From assembly GCF_035920345.1 (NCBI RefSeq), contig NZ_CP109149.1:8246001-8310000 (forward strand): a stretch of DNA of 64,000 nucleotides. Direction: 5' to 3'. A model generated the notes under the pieces. The model saw only the letters and a list, made by a program, of their open reading frames with translations. It had not been told where the DNA came from and did no database searches. How positions within the stretch are numbered: the stretch's first letter is position 1; every line of letters begins with the position of its first letter. The position numbers and the translations under genes were made by a program. This document shows positions 33,884 to 43,194 of this stretch, in pieces. This stretch comes from Nocardia vinacea (GTDB lineage Bacteria; Actinomycetota; Actinomycetes; Mycobacteriales; Mycobacteriaceae).

Positions 33884-33903
33884 TATAGGTTCGCTCCGCT
33901 CAC

Positions 33904-35028
33904 TTATGAGGTCGGCCGGTAGAAGCCATAGAAGTTCATACCCATGTTGTCGGTCCGAACCGAGCTGATCTGGACCGGATTACCGGCCTCGACGAACTGC
34001 CCGTTGCCGACCACCATCGCGACGTGGCCATCCCACACTGCCAGATCGCCCGGCATCAGATCGCCCGGCGAAACCTGCATATGGCCGTTGCCCTGTTCCT
34101 GCGCCAGCCGGGGCAGTTCGACACCGGCCTCGCCGTACGCGTACTTGGTGAGACCACTGCAGTCCAGTCCGGAGCCGGGCGTATTGCCACCCCACACATA
34201 GGGTGTGCCGACCGCGCCGATGGCCGCCTTGACCGCCGTCGCCGCCTTCTCGTTCGGGGCTTCTACGACGCTGCCATCGGGCAGGGTGATCTTCACGCCC
34301 TTACCGGAGGTCGACGACTGCCCGGTCCCGGTCGTGGTGCTGGTACTCGGTTTGGAACTGGACGCTGTGCTCGCGGTCGTCGTGCTGGCTTTGCTCGCGG
34401 TGCTCATCAGGCTGCTGAGCATGCCGCCGGCGCCGCTCGCGACACTGCCCACCGTCGATGACAATTGGGAGGCACCCTGGGTGGCGGTGCCGACCGTGCT
34501 GGCGACATTGGACAGCGACGGCGTCGACGGCGCGGGAGTCAGCTCGTTCATCGACGCGGTCTGGGTATCGAGTTCGTTGCGTACACGGCCGACCACATTC
34601 AGCCCCTGACCGATGTGGTCGATCGCGGAACCGACGAGCACCGTCAGCCCCTCCGGGGTGGCCAGCGCCGGACCGAGACTGGTGGCCTGGTTCACGAACG
34701 ACTGGACGATCCCGTTCAGTTCCTTCTGGCCCGTTTCGACCTGGGCTGCAGCCTGATTCACGACGGTAGCCATATCGTTGCCGCGGTCGGAAATGCTGGC
34801 GGCCGAGGTCTGCACCCGCAGCGCCTTCGCGGTGACGGCATCGGCCGCCGCACCGTCCCATGCGTTGTTCACCTGGTTGATGCTGTTGCGGCCGACAGCG
34901 TGCACCTGGTCGACGGCGGTCGAGGTGGAGGTCAGTGCGTCGGCGGGCCCGCCAGTGGGCAGGACGCCGGTGCCGAAGCTGGAGAGCAGGTCCAGCAGTG
35001 GCTGGACCAGGGCGCTGACATCGATCAC
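33904..35028 (-). CDS. NlpC/P60 peptidoglycan hydrolase with WXG-like head
   Basis: 374 aa. Residues 1-160 are helical with AWDGAAADAV (W57-x-G59), an ESX-type module; 165-245 are Ser/Thr-rich linker; 262-374 are an NlpC/P60 endopeptidase with TPYVWGGNTPGSGLDCSGLT (nucleophile C290), PRLAQEQ, and WDGHVAMVVGNG (H335). No Sec signal, so export through a type VII system is likely. It would cut stem peptides in the cell wall, perhaps to let substrates or the apparatus through. Second gene of the cluster starting at 35350. Confidence 0.88.
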   Translation of the reverse strand: MIDVSALVQPLLDLLSSFGTGVLPTGGPADALTSTSTAVDQVHAVGRNSINQVNNAWDGAAADAVTAKALRVQTSAASISDRGNDMATVVNQAAAQVETGQKELNGIVQSFVNQATSLGPALATPEGLTVLVGSAIDHIGQGLNVVGRVRNELDTQTASMNELTPAPSTPSLSNVASTVGTATQGASQLSSTVGSVASGAGGMLSSLMSTASKASTTTASTASSSKPSTSTTTGTGQSSTSGKGVKITLPDGSVVEAPNEKAATAVKAAIGAVGTPYVWGGNTPGSGLDCSGLTKYAYGEAGVELPRLAQEQGNGHMQVSPGDLMPGDLAVWDGHVAMVVGNGQFVEAGNPVQISSVRTDNMGMNFYGFYRPTS

Positions 35029-35032
35029 GGCG

Positions 35033-35350
35033 TCACCCGTCCAGACCGGTGGCGTTCAGCCCGGCGGCATTGTTCAGGTCGGTTTCCTCGAGGACGACGG
35101 CGGAAGAAGCTGCCGCACCGCCCACACTCGCGAGCACCGCCGACAACTGACCGATCGAGGCGACATGCCCGGCATGGGCCGCAGCGTAGGCGGCCATGAA
35201 ATCGCCGCCGATCAAGCCCATTATGGGGCCGAGGAGAGTGGGATCGGCGGCCGCGGCGCTCACTCCTGCGGCGGCGAGATCACCCGACATAGTCGCGGCC
35301 GTCGCGCCGTAGGCGGTGATGCCCTCGGTGTCGGCCGACATCTTTCGCAT
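35033..35350 (-). CDS. ESX-type target protein (EspC-like)
   Basis: 105 aa from ATG 35350. [20 protein letters not shown] opens with the EspC-like short region, followed by a Gly/Ala-rich helical hairpin ([20 protein letters not shown]) and a Val/Ala-rich C-terminus. It lies 4 bp before the NlpC/P60 gene, implying co-expression and possibly co-secretion. Stronger N-terminal extension is not supported by a ribosome site. Confidence 0.65.
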   Translation of the reverse strand: MRKMSADTEGITAYGATAATMSGDLAAAGVSAAAADPTLLGPIMGLIGGDFMAAYAAAHAGHVASIGQLSAVLASVGGAAASSAVVLEETDLNNAAGLNATGLDG

Positions 35351-35495
35351 AGTGCTTCCCCCATCTGTTTGTTCCCAGGCAGAGTACGTCATCCACCTAG
35401 TTCGACGCGCTGCCTTACCGATCGGTTCCAGCCATTCGAAAAAAATTCGGGTGGAGGTTTGCCGCCGAACTCGTCTTCGACCTTATCGTTCCAAC

Positions 35496-36119
35496 ATGCG
35501 CACGCACACCGTGGACCACCCACTCGCCGCCACCCTGCTGACCACGATGCGCGATGCGGGCACGGCCAATCCGGCCTTCCGCGCCGCACTGCGTGATCTC
35601 ACCGGAATCCTGATCTACGAGGCGCTGCGCGACGCGCCGGTGATCCATTTCCCGATCACCACACCGGTATCCGACACCGAGGGAACGCGATTGGCGCAGC
35701 CGCCGCTTTTGGTTCCGGTGCTGCGCGCCGGACTCGGCATGGTCGACGCGGCCGCCGAACTCATTCCGGACGCCAGGGTCGGTTTCGTCGGCATCGCCCG
35801 CGACGAAACCACCCATCAGCCGGTGCCGTACATGGAATCACTGCCCGCCGACCTGTCCGAGATGCCGGTCTTCGTACTCGACCCGATGCTGGCCACCGGC
35901 GGTTCGATGCGCCACACCCTGCAATTGCTCGCCGCCCGCGGCGCCACCGACATCACTGCGGTCTGTGTGGTAGCGGCTCCCGAAGGCATTGCCGCCCTTG
36001 CTGATTCGGGTCTGCCAGTGCGCCTGGTCACCGCGGTCGTCGACACGGGTCTCAACTCCGACGCCTACATCGTCCCCGGCCTCGGCGACGCGGGCGACCG
36101 CCAATTCGGCCCCCGCTGA
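35496..36119 (+). CDS. upp: uracil phosphoribosyltransferase
   Basis: 207 aa from ATG 35496. Makes UMP from uracil and PRPP. The PRPP-binding loop is [34 protein letters not shown] and [20 protein letters not shown] are family blocks; [11 protein letters not shown] near the C-terminus binds uracil. Start gives the normal [12 protein letters not shown]-terminus. Divergent from the ESX-linked cluster. Confidence 0.96.
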   Translation: MRTHTVDHPLAATLLTTMRDAGTANPAFRAALRDLTGILIYEALRDAPVIHFPITTPVSDTEGTRLAQPPLLVPVLRAGLGMVDAAAELIPDARVGFVGIARDETTHQPVPYMESLPADLSEMPVFVLDPMLATGGSMRHTLQLLAARGATDITAVCVVAAPEGIAALADSGLPVRLVTAVVDTGLNSDAYIVPGLGDAGDRQFGPR

Positions 36120-36167
36120 GCCGCTTTCGCGTCGAATATGTCGGTGGCTTCTGACAGGCTGAATGCC

Positions 36168-36566
36168 ATGGGGAGTCAGCAGGAAGTCCGTACAACGATC
36201 TATCTCGATGTTGTCGAATTCGTCGAGAACTATCTCTCGCTGGTGTACGGCGACGCCGTCGGATTCACCAATGACGAGGTGCAGTGGTGCCCTGAATGGT
36301 GGAAGCATGTCAGCGTGGTGGCTCGTCTGGATGCGCTGTGGCGTTCGTGGGAGCACTATCGACTCGATGGCAACACCGGCCTGAGTGTATGGCTGTTGGA
36401 CCACGCCGACCCACACATGCGCGAGTTGCTCAGGCGCGACGGTCCGTTCCGGCATTGCTCGGTAGAGAACGGACACGGAAGCACTCGGCCGCTGCCGTTG
36501 AAGAGCCCGATGCCTGGCCTGTTCCGAGATCCCCCGGTGGTTCACTCGGCGACCGAGTCCGGATGA
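36168..36566 (+). CDS. DUF4913 family protein
   Basis: 132 aa from ATG 36168 (ATG 36138 in frame is the alternative). FVENYLSLVYGD...VQWCPEWWKHVSVVARLDAL and WLLDHADPHMRELL are the DUF4913 core, a family known mainly from actinobacterial plasmids and integrative elements, function unknown. Its place between upp and pmmB, absent from the mycobacterial order, suggests an insertion. Pro-rich C-terminal tail. Confidence 0.75.
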   Translation: MGSQQEVRTTIYLDVVEFVENYLSLVYGDAVGFTNDEVQWCPEWWKHVSVVARLDALWRSWEHYRLDGNTGLSVWLLDHADPHMRELLRRDGPFRHCSVENGHGSTRPLPLKSPMPGLFRDPPVVHSATESG

Positions 36567-36575
36567 TGGCCTGGC

Positions 36576-38072
36576 TCAGAGCTCTCGACAGAAGGCACGC
36601 AGTTCGGCGATGCGTTGTCCGGCGGCGGTTTTCGACTCAGCCAGAACCGCACGGTCGGCGACCGGCACGACCACTTCCAAGTAGCACTTGAGTTTCGGTT
36701 CGGTGCCGGATGGGCGGACCACGATCCGGGAACTCGCTCCCTCGAAAATCAGTGCGTCAGTACGCATTCGGCCGCGCACCTGGAGCAGATCGGTGTAGTC
36801 GACCGGCTCGCCCGCGATTTCGTCGGGCGGGGCGGCGCGCAGGCGGTTCACCAGGTCAGCGGCGGTGGCCGGGTCAGGTAGGCGCAGCGAGACCTGGTCG
36901 GTGGCGTGCAGGCCGAATTCGACCGCGTAGTTGTCGAGTTCGTCGGCGAGGGTGCGGCCCGCGGTCTTCAGCCGGGCGACGAGATCGGCGGCCAGCACCG
37001 CCGCGGAGATGCCATCCTTGTCGCGGACGGTGGCCGGGTCCGCGCAGTGACCGATGGCCTCCTCATAGGCGTAGACCAGACCATCGCCCGCGCGGGCCAG
37101 CCATTTGAAGCCGGTCAGCGTTTCCGCGTACCGCGCGCCGCGGGCGGCGGCGAGCTTCGAGAGCAGTCGCGACGACACGACGGTGGTCGCCACCAATGCA
37201 TCCGGCGGCGCGGTCCGCAGCACGTAATCGCCGAGCAGCACACCGGTTTCATCGCCGCGCAGCATGCGCCAGCCGCCGTCGCCGTCCGGAATGCCGATGG
37301 CGCAGCGATCGGCGTCCGGGTCGAGGGCGATGGCGAGGTCCGCGCCGATCCGGGTCGCGGTGGCGAGCAAAAGGTCGGTGGCACCGGGCTCTTCCGGATT
37401 CGGGAAGGCGACAGTGGGGAAGTTGGCATCGGGCGCGAATTGCGCACCAACGACATGCACATGCTTGAATCCCGCCGCGGTGAGGGCGGCCACCGCCGTG
37501 TCGCCGCCGACTCCGTGCAGCGGTGTCAACACGATCCGGACATCAGAGCGCTCGCCGGGACCGCCGATCAACTCGGGCAGCCGGGCGACCCGATCGATAT
37601 AGCGGCGCACCAGGTCATCGGCGGCCGGCGTGACGGGCGTGCGGGCTATCGGCTCGGTGACGGCCTCGATGCAGCGCTCGATCTCGGTGTCGGCCGGTGC
37701 GAGCAGCTGCGAACCGCCGTCCAAATACACCTTGTAGCCGTTGTCGGTCGCGGGATTATGCGATGCGGTGATCTGTACTCCCGCAACGGCTCCCAGCTCA
37801 CGCACCGCGTACGCGACGATCGGGGTGGGCAGCGGGCGCGGCAGCAGCGTCACCGGAAAGCCCGCGGCGGCAAAGATTTCCGCAGTCGCGATGGCGAATT
37901 CGGCGGAGCCGTGCCTGGCGTCGCGTCCGACGACCACCGAGCCGCCGCCGAGACAGCGACCGCGCAACCAGTCCACGAGTCCGGCGGTCGCCCGGCTCAC
38001 CGTGTCCAGGTTCATGCCGTCGGGTCCGCTCTGCAGCGGCCCGCGGAGCCCGGCGGTACCGAAGCGCAGCAT
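36576..38072 (-). CDS. pmmB: phosphohexose/phosphopentose mutase
   Basis: 498 aa, alpha-D-phosphohexomutase superfamily. Phosphoserine loop GVQITASHNPATDNGYKVYL (S104), metal loop DPDADRC, sugar loop GDETGVLLGDYVL, and C-terminal phosphate loop RPSGTEPKLKCY. It directly follows the purine nucleoside phosphorylase and starts 1 base after that stop, so it may isomerise the (deoxy)ribose-1-phosphate released, besides possible phosphomannomutase activity. Corresponds to Rv3308 by position. Confidence 0.93.
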   Translation of the reverse strand: MLRFGTAGLRGPLQSGPDGMNLDTVSRATAGLVDWLRGRCLGGGSVVVGRDARHGSAEFAIATAEIFAAAGFPVTLLPRPLPTPIVAYAVRELGAVAGVQITASHNPATDNGYKVYLDGGSQLLAPADTEIERCIEAVTEPIARTPVTPAADDLVRRYIDRVARLPELIGGPGERSDVRIVLTPLHGVGGDTAVAALTAAGFKHVHVVGAQFAPDANFPTVAFPNPEEPGATDLLLATATRIGADLAIALDPDADRCAIGIPDGDGGWRMLRGDETGVLLGDYVLRTAPPDALVATTVVSSRLLSKLAAARGARYAETLTGFKWLARAGDGLVYAYEEAIGHCADPATVRDKDGISAAVLAADLVARLKTAGRTLADELDNYAVEFGLHATDQVSLRLPDPATAADLVNRLRAAPPDEIAGEPVDYTDLLQVRGRMRTDALIFEGASSRIVVRPSGTEPKLKCYLEVVVPVADRAVLAESKTAAGQRIAELRAFCREL

Positions 38073-38852
38073 CTACAGCCGTTCCAGTACGCCGCGCAGC
38101 AATTTGCCGAGACGCGGTGCGGCCGCATGTCCTTCGGCGAGTACCTCGGCATGTGAGAGGTGCGCACCCGTGACGCCCGCGGCGAGGTTGGTGACCAGCG
38201 AGATTCCGAGCACTCGGGCTCCGAGCGCACGTGCCGCGATCACCTCGAGCACCGTCGACATGCCGACCAGATCCGCGCCGATGGTGCCCAGCATTCGGAT
38301 CTCGGCCGGGGTCTCGTACTGCGGTCCGGTCAGGCCCGCGTACACGCCCTCGGTCAGGCTCGGGTCGATTTCCCTTGCCAGCGCACGCAATTCGGGATCC
38401 CACGCGTCCACGAGATCGACGAAGGTCGCGCCCGCCAGCGGCGTGCGGCCGGTGAGATTGAGATGGTCGCTGATCAGCACCGGCTCACCGACGCGTAATC
38501 CGTCCCGGATACCGCCCGCCGCATTGGTGAGCACCACGGTTTCCACGCCCGCTGCGATCGCCGCGCTCACCGGATGCACGACATCGCTCGGCTGATAGCC
38601 CTCGTACAGATGCTGACGCCCCATCAACAGCAGCACGGGCGTGTTGTCGACGGCGACCGAATGCACCATCCCGACATGCCCTTGCGCACTCGGCGTCCCG
38701 AATCCGGGCAGCTCCGGCATCGGCACCGACGCCGACGGCGTCCCGATCTCCGCGGCCGCATCCTGCCAGCCCGATCCCAGCACCACCGCAACCCGGTGCC
38801 GCTCCACTCCCGTACGTTCGGCAATCGCCCTCGCGGCCTGTTCGGCAAGCAT
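38073..38852 (-). CDS. deoD: purine nucleoside phosphorylase
   Basis: 259 aa from ATG 38852. Trimeric-type [36 protein letters not shown] (phosphate-binding His), [20 protein letters not shown], and [20 protein letters not shown] for base and ribose contacts. Cleaves inosine, guanosine and deoxy forms. A long upstream in-frame extension is only the translation of an interspersed repeat and is rejected. First gene of the deoD-pmmB operon; named deoD after the mycobacterial orthologue. Confidence 0.94.
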   Translation of the reverse strand: MLAEQAARAIAERTGVERHRVAVVLGSGWQDAAAEIGTPSASVPMPELPGFGTPSAQGHVGMVHSVAVDNTPVLLLMGRQHLYEGYQPSDVVHPVSAAIAAGVETVVLTNAAGGIRDGLRVGEPVLISDHLNLTGRTPLAGATFVDLVDAWDPELRALAREIDPSLTEGVYAGLTGPQYETPAEIRMLGTIGADLVGMSTVLEVIAARALGARVLGISLVTNLAAGVTGAHLSHAEVLAEGHAAAPRLGKLLRGVLERL

Positions 38853-38872
38853 GCCGTCACGGTATCTGATTT

Positions 38873-39015
38873 GCCGCGCCTTCGGCGCGGCGTGTTCGCG
38901 GCCCCCGGGTGTCTCGCGTCCGAGCCGTCGAGACTCGCGACTTCGTCGCATGCGCTTCGACGGCTCGGACGCGAGACGGGCCGCGAACGGGTCGCTCGTA
39001 AGACTCGCTCCGTTG
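38873..39015. repeat. structured interspersed repeat, full copy A
   Basis: About 143 bp. Hairpin 1: GCCGCGCC-ttc-GGCGCGGC (38873-38891). A perfect 21-bp inverted repeat (38911-38931 with 38957-38977) encloses a second hairpin GCGAC-ttc-GTCGC (38937-38949). The tail reads GCTCGTAAGACTCGCTCCG. Copy B at 44617-44756 keeps the same structure with paired base changes. Confidence 0.85.
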
Positions 39016-39093
39016 TGGTCGCCGGTGTGCGTATGGTTCGGCGCTGGATGTGTACCGGCCCAGGGGTCGTGACTGGTGGCTGCGCCAGATGCT

Positions 39094-39153
39094 TTCGACG
39101 ACTCGGATGCGAGACGGGCGGCGAACGGGTCGCTCGTAAGACTTGCTCCGTTG
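39094..39153. repeat. structured interspersed repeat, partial copy
   Basis: Retains only the 3' arm and tail (TTCGACGACTCGGATGCGAG, then GGTCGCTCGTAAGACTTGC). The left hairpins are missing, so it is a truncated copy lying 78 bp after the full one. Confidence 0.75.
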
Positions 39154-39249
39154 GAGCTGAAACGGCAGCACGGCTTGCTGCCGCGCAACCCGCCGAGTAT
39201 TAGCTACCCGTGAGTAGGTGTCGGGCGGCATACCCGTTACGCTGCACGC

Positions 39250-39954
39250 ATGCCGTATCTGGAACGTGAAGGGGATGTGTTCGTCGTCTACCTCGGGAGC
39301 GAGGGGCAGGCGGACAGCGAGAACCGTTTCCATCCGGATTGGATCGATGCATTCCACGGGCTGTTGGACCAGGTCGAGGCGTCCGAGGGGCCGGCGGCGC
39401 TGGTGACCACGGCGAGTGGGAAGTTCTACAGCAACGGGCTCGATACCGATTGGCTGTTCGGCAACCTGGACAAGATGCACGGCTATCTCGACCGCGTGCA
39501 CAGCATCTACACCCGCCTGCTGACCTTCCCGCTGCCGACGGTCGCAGCCGTCAACGGTCACGCCTTCGGCGCCGGCGCCATGCTCGCGACCGCGCACGAT
39601 TTCCGGGTGATGCGCGCCGACCGCGGCTTCTGGTGTCTGCCCGAGGTGCATCTCGGCATGCCGTTCACGGTCGGCATGAACGCGCTGCTCACCGAGCGTC
39701 TCACCAATCAGGTCTGCGTACAGGCCATGACCGCCGGGCACCGCTTCGCCGCCGACGAGGCCATTACCGCGGGAATTGTCGACGCGAAGGCGGATGCTGA
39801 CGTGTTGCTGAAGTCCGCGATCGAGCGCGCGGGCGCCCTCGCGGCAAATCGCAAGCCCAATCTGCCGGTGATCAAGCGGTCGCTGCACGCCAAGGCGCTG
39901 GCCGGGCTCGCGACCCCCACCACCCCGGAGAATCTGGCGTTCGCCCCGGGATAA
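39250..39954 (+). CDS. enoyl-CoA hydratase/isomerase-family protein
   Basis: 234 aa, crotonase fold. GKFYSNGLDTDWL and AAVNGHAFGAGAMLATAHDF correspond to the oxyanion-hole segments; RADRGFWCLPEVHLGMPFTV is the second conserved block. Glu in LPEVHLG is in the position of a hydratase/isomerase catalytic residue. Slightly short for the family (about 260). Substrate unknown; possibly a delta3,delta2-isomerase-like enzyme of fatty acid oxidation. Divergent from deoD. Confidence 0.88.
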   Translation: MPYLEREGDVFVVYLGSEGQADSENRFHPDWIDAFHGLLDQVEASEGPAALVTTASGKFYSNGLDTDWLFGNLDKMHGYLDRVHSIYTRLLTFPLPTVAAVNGHAFGAGAMLATAHDFRVMRADRGFWCLPEVHLGMPFTVGMNALLTERLTNQVCVQAMTAGHRFAADEAITAGIVDAKADADVLLKSAIERAGALAANRKPNLPVIKRSLHAKALAGLATPTTPENLAFAPG

Positions 39955-40047
39955 CCGCAAGCTGATCACAAACCTTGCGCCGCACGGCGGCATCACCCCG
40001 TGACGCAGGGTGCGCCCGATCGTCGGCGCAGTGCCAGACTGTGTGCC

Positions 40048-41277
40048 ATGCCACCACCGCGCAGCGGGCACCCCGAATCACGCACGGACCACCACGCGCA
40101 CCCGGGGGCGGCGGCGGATGCCGCGATCCTGGCCGCCGCGCCCGAACTGATCGCGCTATCGCATTCGATCCACGCCGAACCTGAGCTGGCGTTCGAGGAA
40201 ACCCGTAGCGTCGCGAAGACCATCGCGCCACTGGCCGAGCGCGGTTTCGCCATCGAGACCGGCGTCGCCGACCTGCCCACCGCATTCCGCGCGACATACG
40301 GATCCGGCGAGCTCACGGTGGGAATCTGCGCCGAATACGACGCGTTGCCCGAGATCGGGCACGCCTGCGGGCACAACATCATCGCGGCATCCGCGGTCGG
40401 CGCCGGACTCGGCCTCGCCGAGGTGGCCGATGCGCTCGGCATCACCGTCGTCGTCTTCGGCACACCCGCCGAGGAGAGCGGCGGCGGCAAGGTGCTGATG
40501 CTCGAGCGCGGTGTCTTCGACGATGTCGCGATGGCGATGATGGTGCATCCCGGTCCCATCGATATCGTCGACGCGCGCTCGCTGGCGCTGGCGGATCTGT
40601 CGGTGGTCTTCCACGGCCACGAGGCCCATGCCAGCGCCGCTCCGGAATTGGGCCGGAATGCGGGCGACGCGGTGACCATCGCGCAGGTTGCTCTCGGATT
40701 GCTGCGTCAACATCTCCGACCTGGACAGCAACTGCACGGTATAGTCAGCGACGGTGGCGTAGCCCCCAACATCGTTCCCGGACGTGCGGAACTGCTGTAT
40801 TACCTACGCGCAGTCAACTCCGCATCCCTCGACGATCTGATGCGACGCGCGTCGGCTTGTTTCGAGGCGGGTGCGCTGGCGACCGGCTGCACTCACGAAA
40901 TCCAGACGGTTGCGCCGACATATACCGAGCTGACGCCCGATTCGGGATTACTGTTTGCCTATCGCGAGCAGATCGTGGACTTGGGCCGGGTGCCGATCGC
41001 ACCGGAACTCGAGGCGCAGCGACCGCTCGGGAGTACGGATATGGGCAACGTCACCAACGTCATACCGGGCATACATCCGGTCATCGGCATAGATGCCGGT
41101 GGGGCGGTGACGCATCAGCCCGGCTTCGCCGCGGCGAGTGTCAACGCCTCGGCCGATCGTGCGGTAACCGACGGTGCGATCGCGCTCGCGCGTACCGCTA
41201 TCGCCGTAGCTCGCGATCAAGTACATAGGGACAGGTTGTTGCAACGGCTCGTTCAACGACAGGAGGACATTCGGTGA
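40048..41277 (+). CDS. M20-family amidohydrolase (AmiB1-like)
   Basis: 409 aa from ATG 40048. Zinc peptidase/aminoacylase fold: VGICAEYDALPEIGHACGHN and GTPAEESGGGK give the metal and catalytic residues; HGHEAHASAAPELGRNAGDA is the dimerisation/lid region. A peptidase family of N-acyl amino acid or amide hydrolases; substrate unproven. Overlaps the next, related gene by 4 bp. Position matches M. tuberculosis amiB1. Confidence 0.9.
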   Translation: MPPPRSGHPESRTDHHAHPGAAADAAILAAAPELIALSHSIHAEPELAFEETRSVAKTIAPLAERGFAIETGVADLPTAFRATYGSGELTVGICAEYDALPEIGHACGHNIIAASAVGAGLGLAEVADALGITVVVFGTPAEESGGGKVLMLERGVFDDVAMAMMVHPGPIDIVDARSLALADLSVVFHGHEAHASAAPELGRNAGDAVTIAQVALGLLRQHLRPGQQLHGIVSDGGVAPNIVPGRAELLYYLRAVNSASLDDLMRRASACFEAGALATGCTHEIQTVAPTYTELTPDSGLLFAYREQIVDLGRVPIAPELEAQRPLGSTDMGNVTNVIPGIHPVIGIDAGGAVTHQPGFAAASVNASADRAVTDGAIALARTAIAVARDQVHRDRLLQRLVQRQEDIR

Positions 41278-42536
41278 GCATTACCGGCCGTTCCGCGGCG
41301 CACGCGACACGCTCCGGGACGGTGGCGCGCGCGACCATGGGGGGCCAGGGGAGCGCCGCACAATCGGATATCGCGGACGTCGGACCGGATGCGGTCGATT
41401 CCTGGCTGGCCGAGCACACGGTCGATCTCGTCCAGTGGCGTCGGCACATCCACGCGAACCCGGAGCTCTCCCGCACCGAATTCGCCACCACCGAGTTCGT
41501 CTCGGCCTGGCTGACCAAGGCTGGATTGACGCCGCAGAAGATGCCCAACGGCACCGGAGTGCTCTGTGACATCGGCCCGGTAGACGCACCGCGCATCGGA
41601 CTGCGTGCCGATATGGACGCGCTCCCACTGCAGGAATTCACCGGACTCAGCTTCGCATCGACCGCCCCCGGCGTCTCGCACGCCTGTGGTCACGACGCGC
41701 ACACCACGATCCTGCTCGGCACCGCGCTCGCGCTAGCCGATCAGGAGCTACCGGTGGGCGTGCGATTCGTCTTCCAGCCCGCCGAAGAGGTGATGCCGGG
41801 CGGTGCCATCGACATGGTCGCCGCCGGCGCGATGGAGGGTGTCGACCGGATCTTCGCACTGCATTGCGATCCGCGCCTCGAGGTCGGGCGGGTCGGCATC
41901 CGAGTCGGTGCGATCACCTCGGCGGCCGACACCATCGAATTGGTCCTCGATTCGCCGGGCGGGCACACCTCGCGTCCGCATCTGACCAGCGACTTGGTCT
42001 ACGCCATCGGCACCGTGATCACCGGCCTGCCCGGTCTGCTCAGCCGCCGCATCGACCCGCGCACCAGCACGGTGATGGTCTGGGGCGCGGTCAGCGCGGG
42101 CAAGGCGCCCAACGCGATACCGCAGACCGGCATGCTCACCGGCACCGTCCGCACCGGCGATCACGCGACCTGGTCGCTGCTGGAGCCGATGGTGCGCGAG
42201 ATCGTGGACGGCCTGCTCGCTCCGACCGGAGTGCGCTACCAGTTGAACTACCGCCGCGGCGTACCGCCGGTGGTCAATGACGAGCACTCGACCAGGATGT
42301 TCGAGGACGCGATCCGCATGCTCGGCCCGGACGCGCTCGCCGACACCTTGCAGTCCGGTGGCGGTGAGGATTTCTCCTGGTACCAGGAGGAGGTGCCGGG
42401 CGCGATGGCCCGCCTCGGCGTTTGGTCCGGGCACGGCGAACAGTTGGATCTGCACCAGCCGACTTTCGATCTCGACGAGCGCGCGCTTGCCGTCGGTGTC
42501 CGGGTGCTCAGCAATATCGTGTTGAACGCGAGCTGA
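41274..42536 (+). CDS. M20-family amidohydrolase (AmiA1-like)
   Basis: 420 aa from GTG 41274 with an AGGAGG site 7 bp upstream, overlapping the stop of the preceding paralogue. IGLRADMDALPLQEFTG, SHACGHDAHTTILLGTALAL and FVFQPAEEVMPGGAIDMVAA are IAA-amino-acid-hydrolase-type motifs; GGEDFSWYQEEVPGAMARLG supplies the last metal ligand. Likely hydrolyses an N-acyl amino acid. Co-transcribed pair with the gene before; the two may act on related amides. Confidence 0.92.
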   Translation: MSITGRSAAHATRSGTVARATMGGQGSAAQSDIADVGPDAVDSWLAEHTVDLVQWRRHIHANPELSRTEFATTEFVSAWLTKAGLTPQKMPNGTGVLCDIGPVDAPRIGLRADMDALPLQEFTGLSFASTAPGVSHACGHDAHTTILLGTALALADQELPVGVRFVFQPAEEVMPGGAIDMVAAGAMEGVDRIFALHCDPRLEVGRVGIRVGAITSAADTIELVLDSPGGHTSRPHLTSDLVYAIGTVITGLPGLLSRRIDPRTSTVMVWGAVSAGKAPNAIPQTGMLTGTVRTGDHATWSLLEPMVREIVDGLLAPTGVRYQLNYRRGVPPVVNDEHSTRMFEDAIRMLGPDALADTLQSGGGEDFSWYQEEVPGAMARLGVWSGHGEQLDLHQPTFDLDERALAVGVRVLSNIVLNAS

Positions 42537-42547
42537 CGAAGACAAAG

Positions 42548-42579
42548 AAGCGGCCGACCTCGACAGGGATCGGCCGCTT
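42548..42579. terminator. bidirectional hairpin terminator
   Basis: Perfect 10-bp stem AAGCGGCCGA / TCGGCCGCTT with a 12-base loop between converging genes that end at 42536 and 42590. Serves both. Confidence 0.8.
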
Positions 42580-42589
42580 GTCCGTCTGT

Positions 42590-43069
42590 TCAGCTACCGA
42601 AGAATCCGGGACCGACGTTCTTGCTGTTGCGAGTGCGCAGCGCGTGCACGTATTCCGCTGGCGCGCCGGCCTTTTCGGCCGCGTCGGCCATCACGCCGAT
42701 ATAGCGCGCCGACGGTAGCCCGCCCTCGTACGCATCGAGTACGTACAGCCAGGCCAGGATGGGTTCGGAACCGCTGCCCGCACTCGGCGTCACGCGCAGC
42801 CGGATCTTGCGGTGGATGCCGAAGTCGGAACCCTCCCAGCGGTCGAGGCGCTCCTCGTCTTCGGGGGATACGTCGTAGAGCACCACGAATACCCGCGAGC
42901 CAGGCTCCTCGGCGAGGGTGGCCAGTGGGCCTTCCCAGCCGATGTCGTCACCGCTGAAGGTGAGGCGCCAGTCTTCCAACCAGCCCGTCCCGTACATGGG
43001 GGAGTGCGGACAGCGCTCGAGCATCTGGGACGAATCCATGTTGGACCCGTAGGCGGCGTAGATCGGCAC
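42590..43069 (-). CDS. gamma-glutamylcyclotransferase-fold protein
   Basis: 159 aa. MPIYAAYGSNMDSSQMLERC contains the YGSN substrate-binding loop of the GGCT family; the strands LTFSGDDI and VFVVLYDVSPEDEERLDRWE carry the conserved Glu region; YIGVMADAAEKAGAPAEYVH ends the fold. Would turn gamma-glutamyl amines into 5-oxoproline, but substrate is not predictable. Orthologue of Rv3304 by position. Confidence 0.85.
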   Translation of the reverse strand: MPIYAAYGSNMDSSQMLERCPHSPMYGTGWLEDWRLTFSGDDIGWEGPLATLAEEPGSRVFVVLYDVSPEDEERLDRWEGSDFGIHRKIRLRVTPSAGSGSEPILAWLYVLDAYEGGLPSARYIGVMADAAEKAGAPAEYVHALRTRNSKNVGPGFFGS

Positions 43070-43194
43070 GACGCAAGGGTATCCAATAACCTGCGCGCAT
43101 CGTCTCTATCCCGGCGAGATGACCGTGTGTTCGCCAGCTAACGTTGTTTACCGGCACCGGAGATCCCGGTCGAACAGCTCCAGCGGAGGTATCC

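Larger units (their letters stand above)
38853..39249. other. intergenic region deoD / enoyl-CoA hydratase
   Basis: 397 bp between divergent genes, largely made of one full and one partial copy of the structured repeat described separately. Both promoters must lie in or beside the repeats. Confidence 0.5.

Noticed and set aside
36906..38156. 416-codon plus-strand frame opposite pmmB
   Set aside because: Antisense shadow; the minus strand holds all conserved phosphomutase motifs.
38853..39188. N-terminal extension of purine nucleoside phosphorylase
   Set aside because: It is only the translation of the structured repeat and its partial copy; the family start fits ATG 38852.
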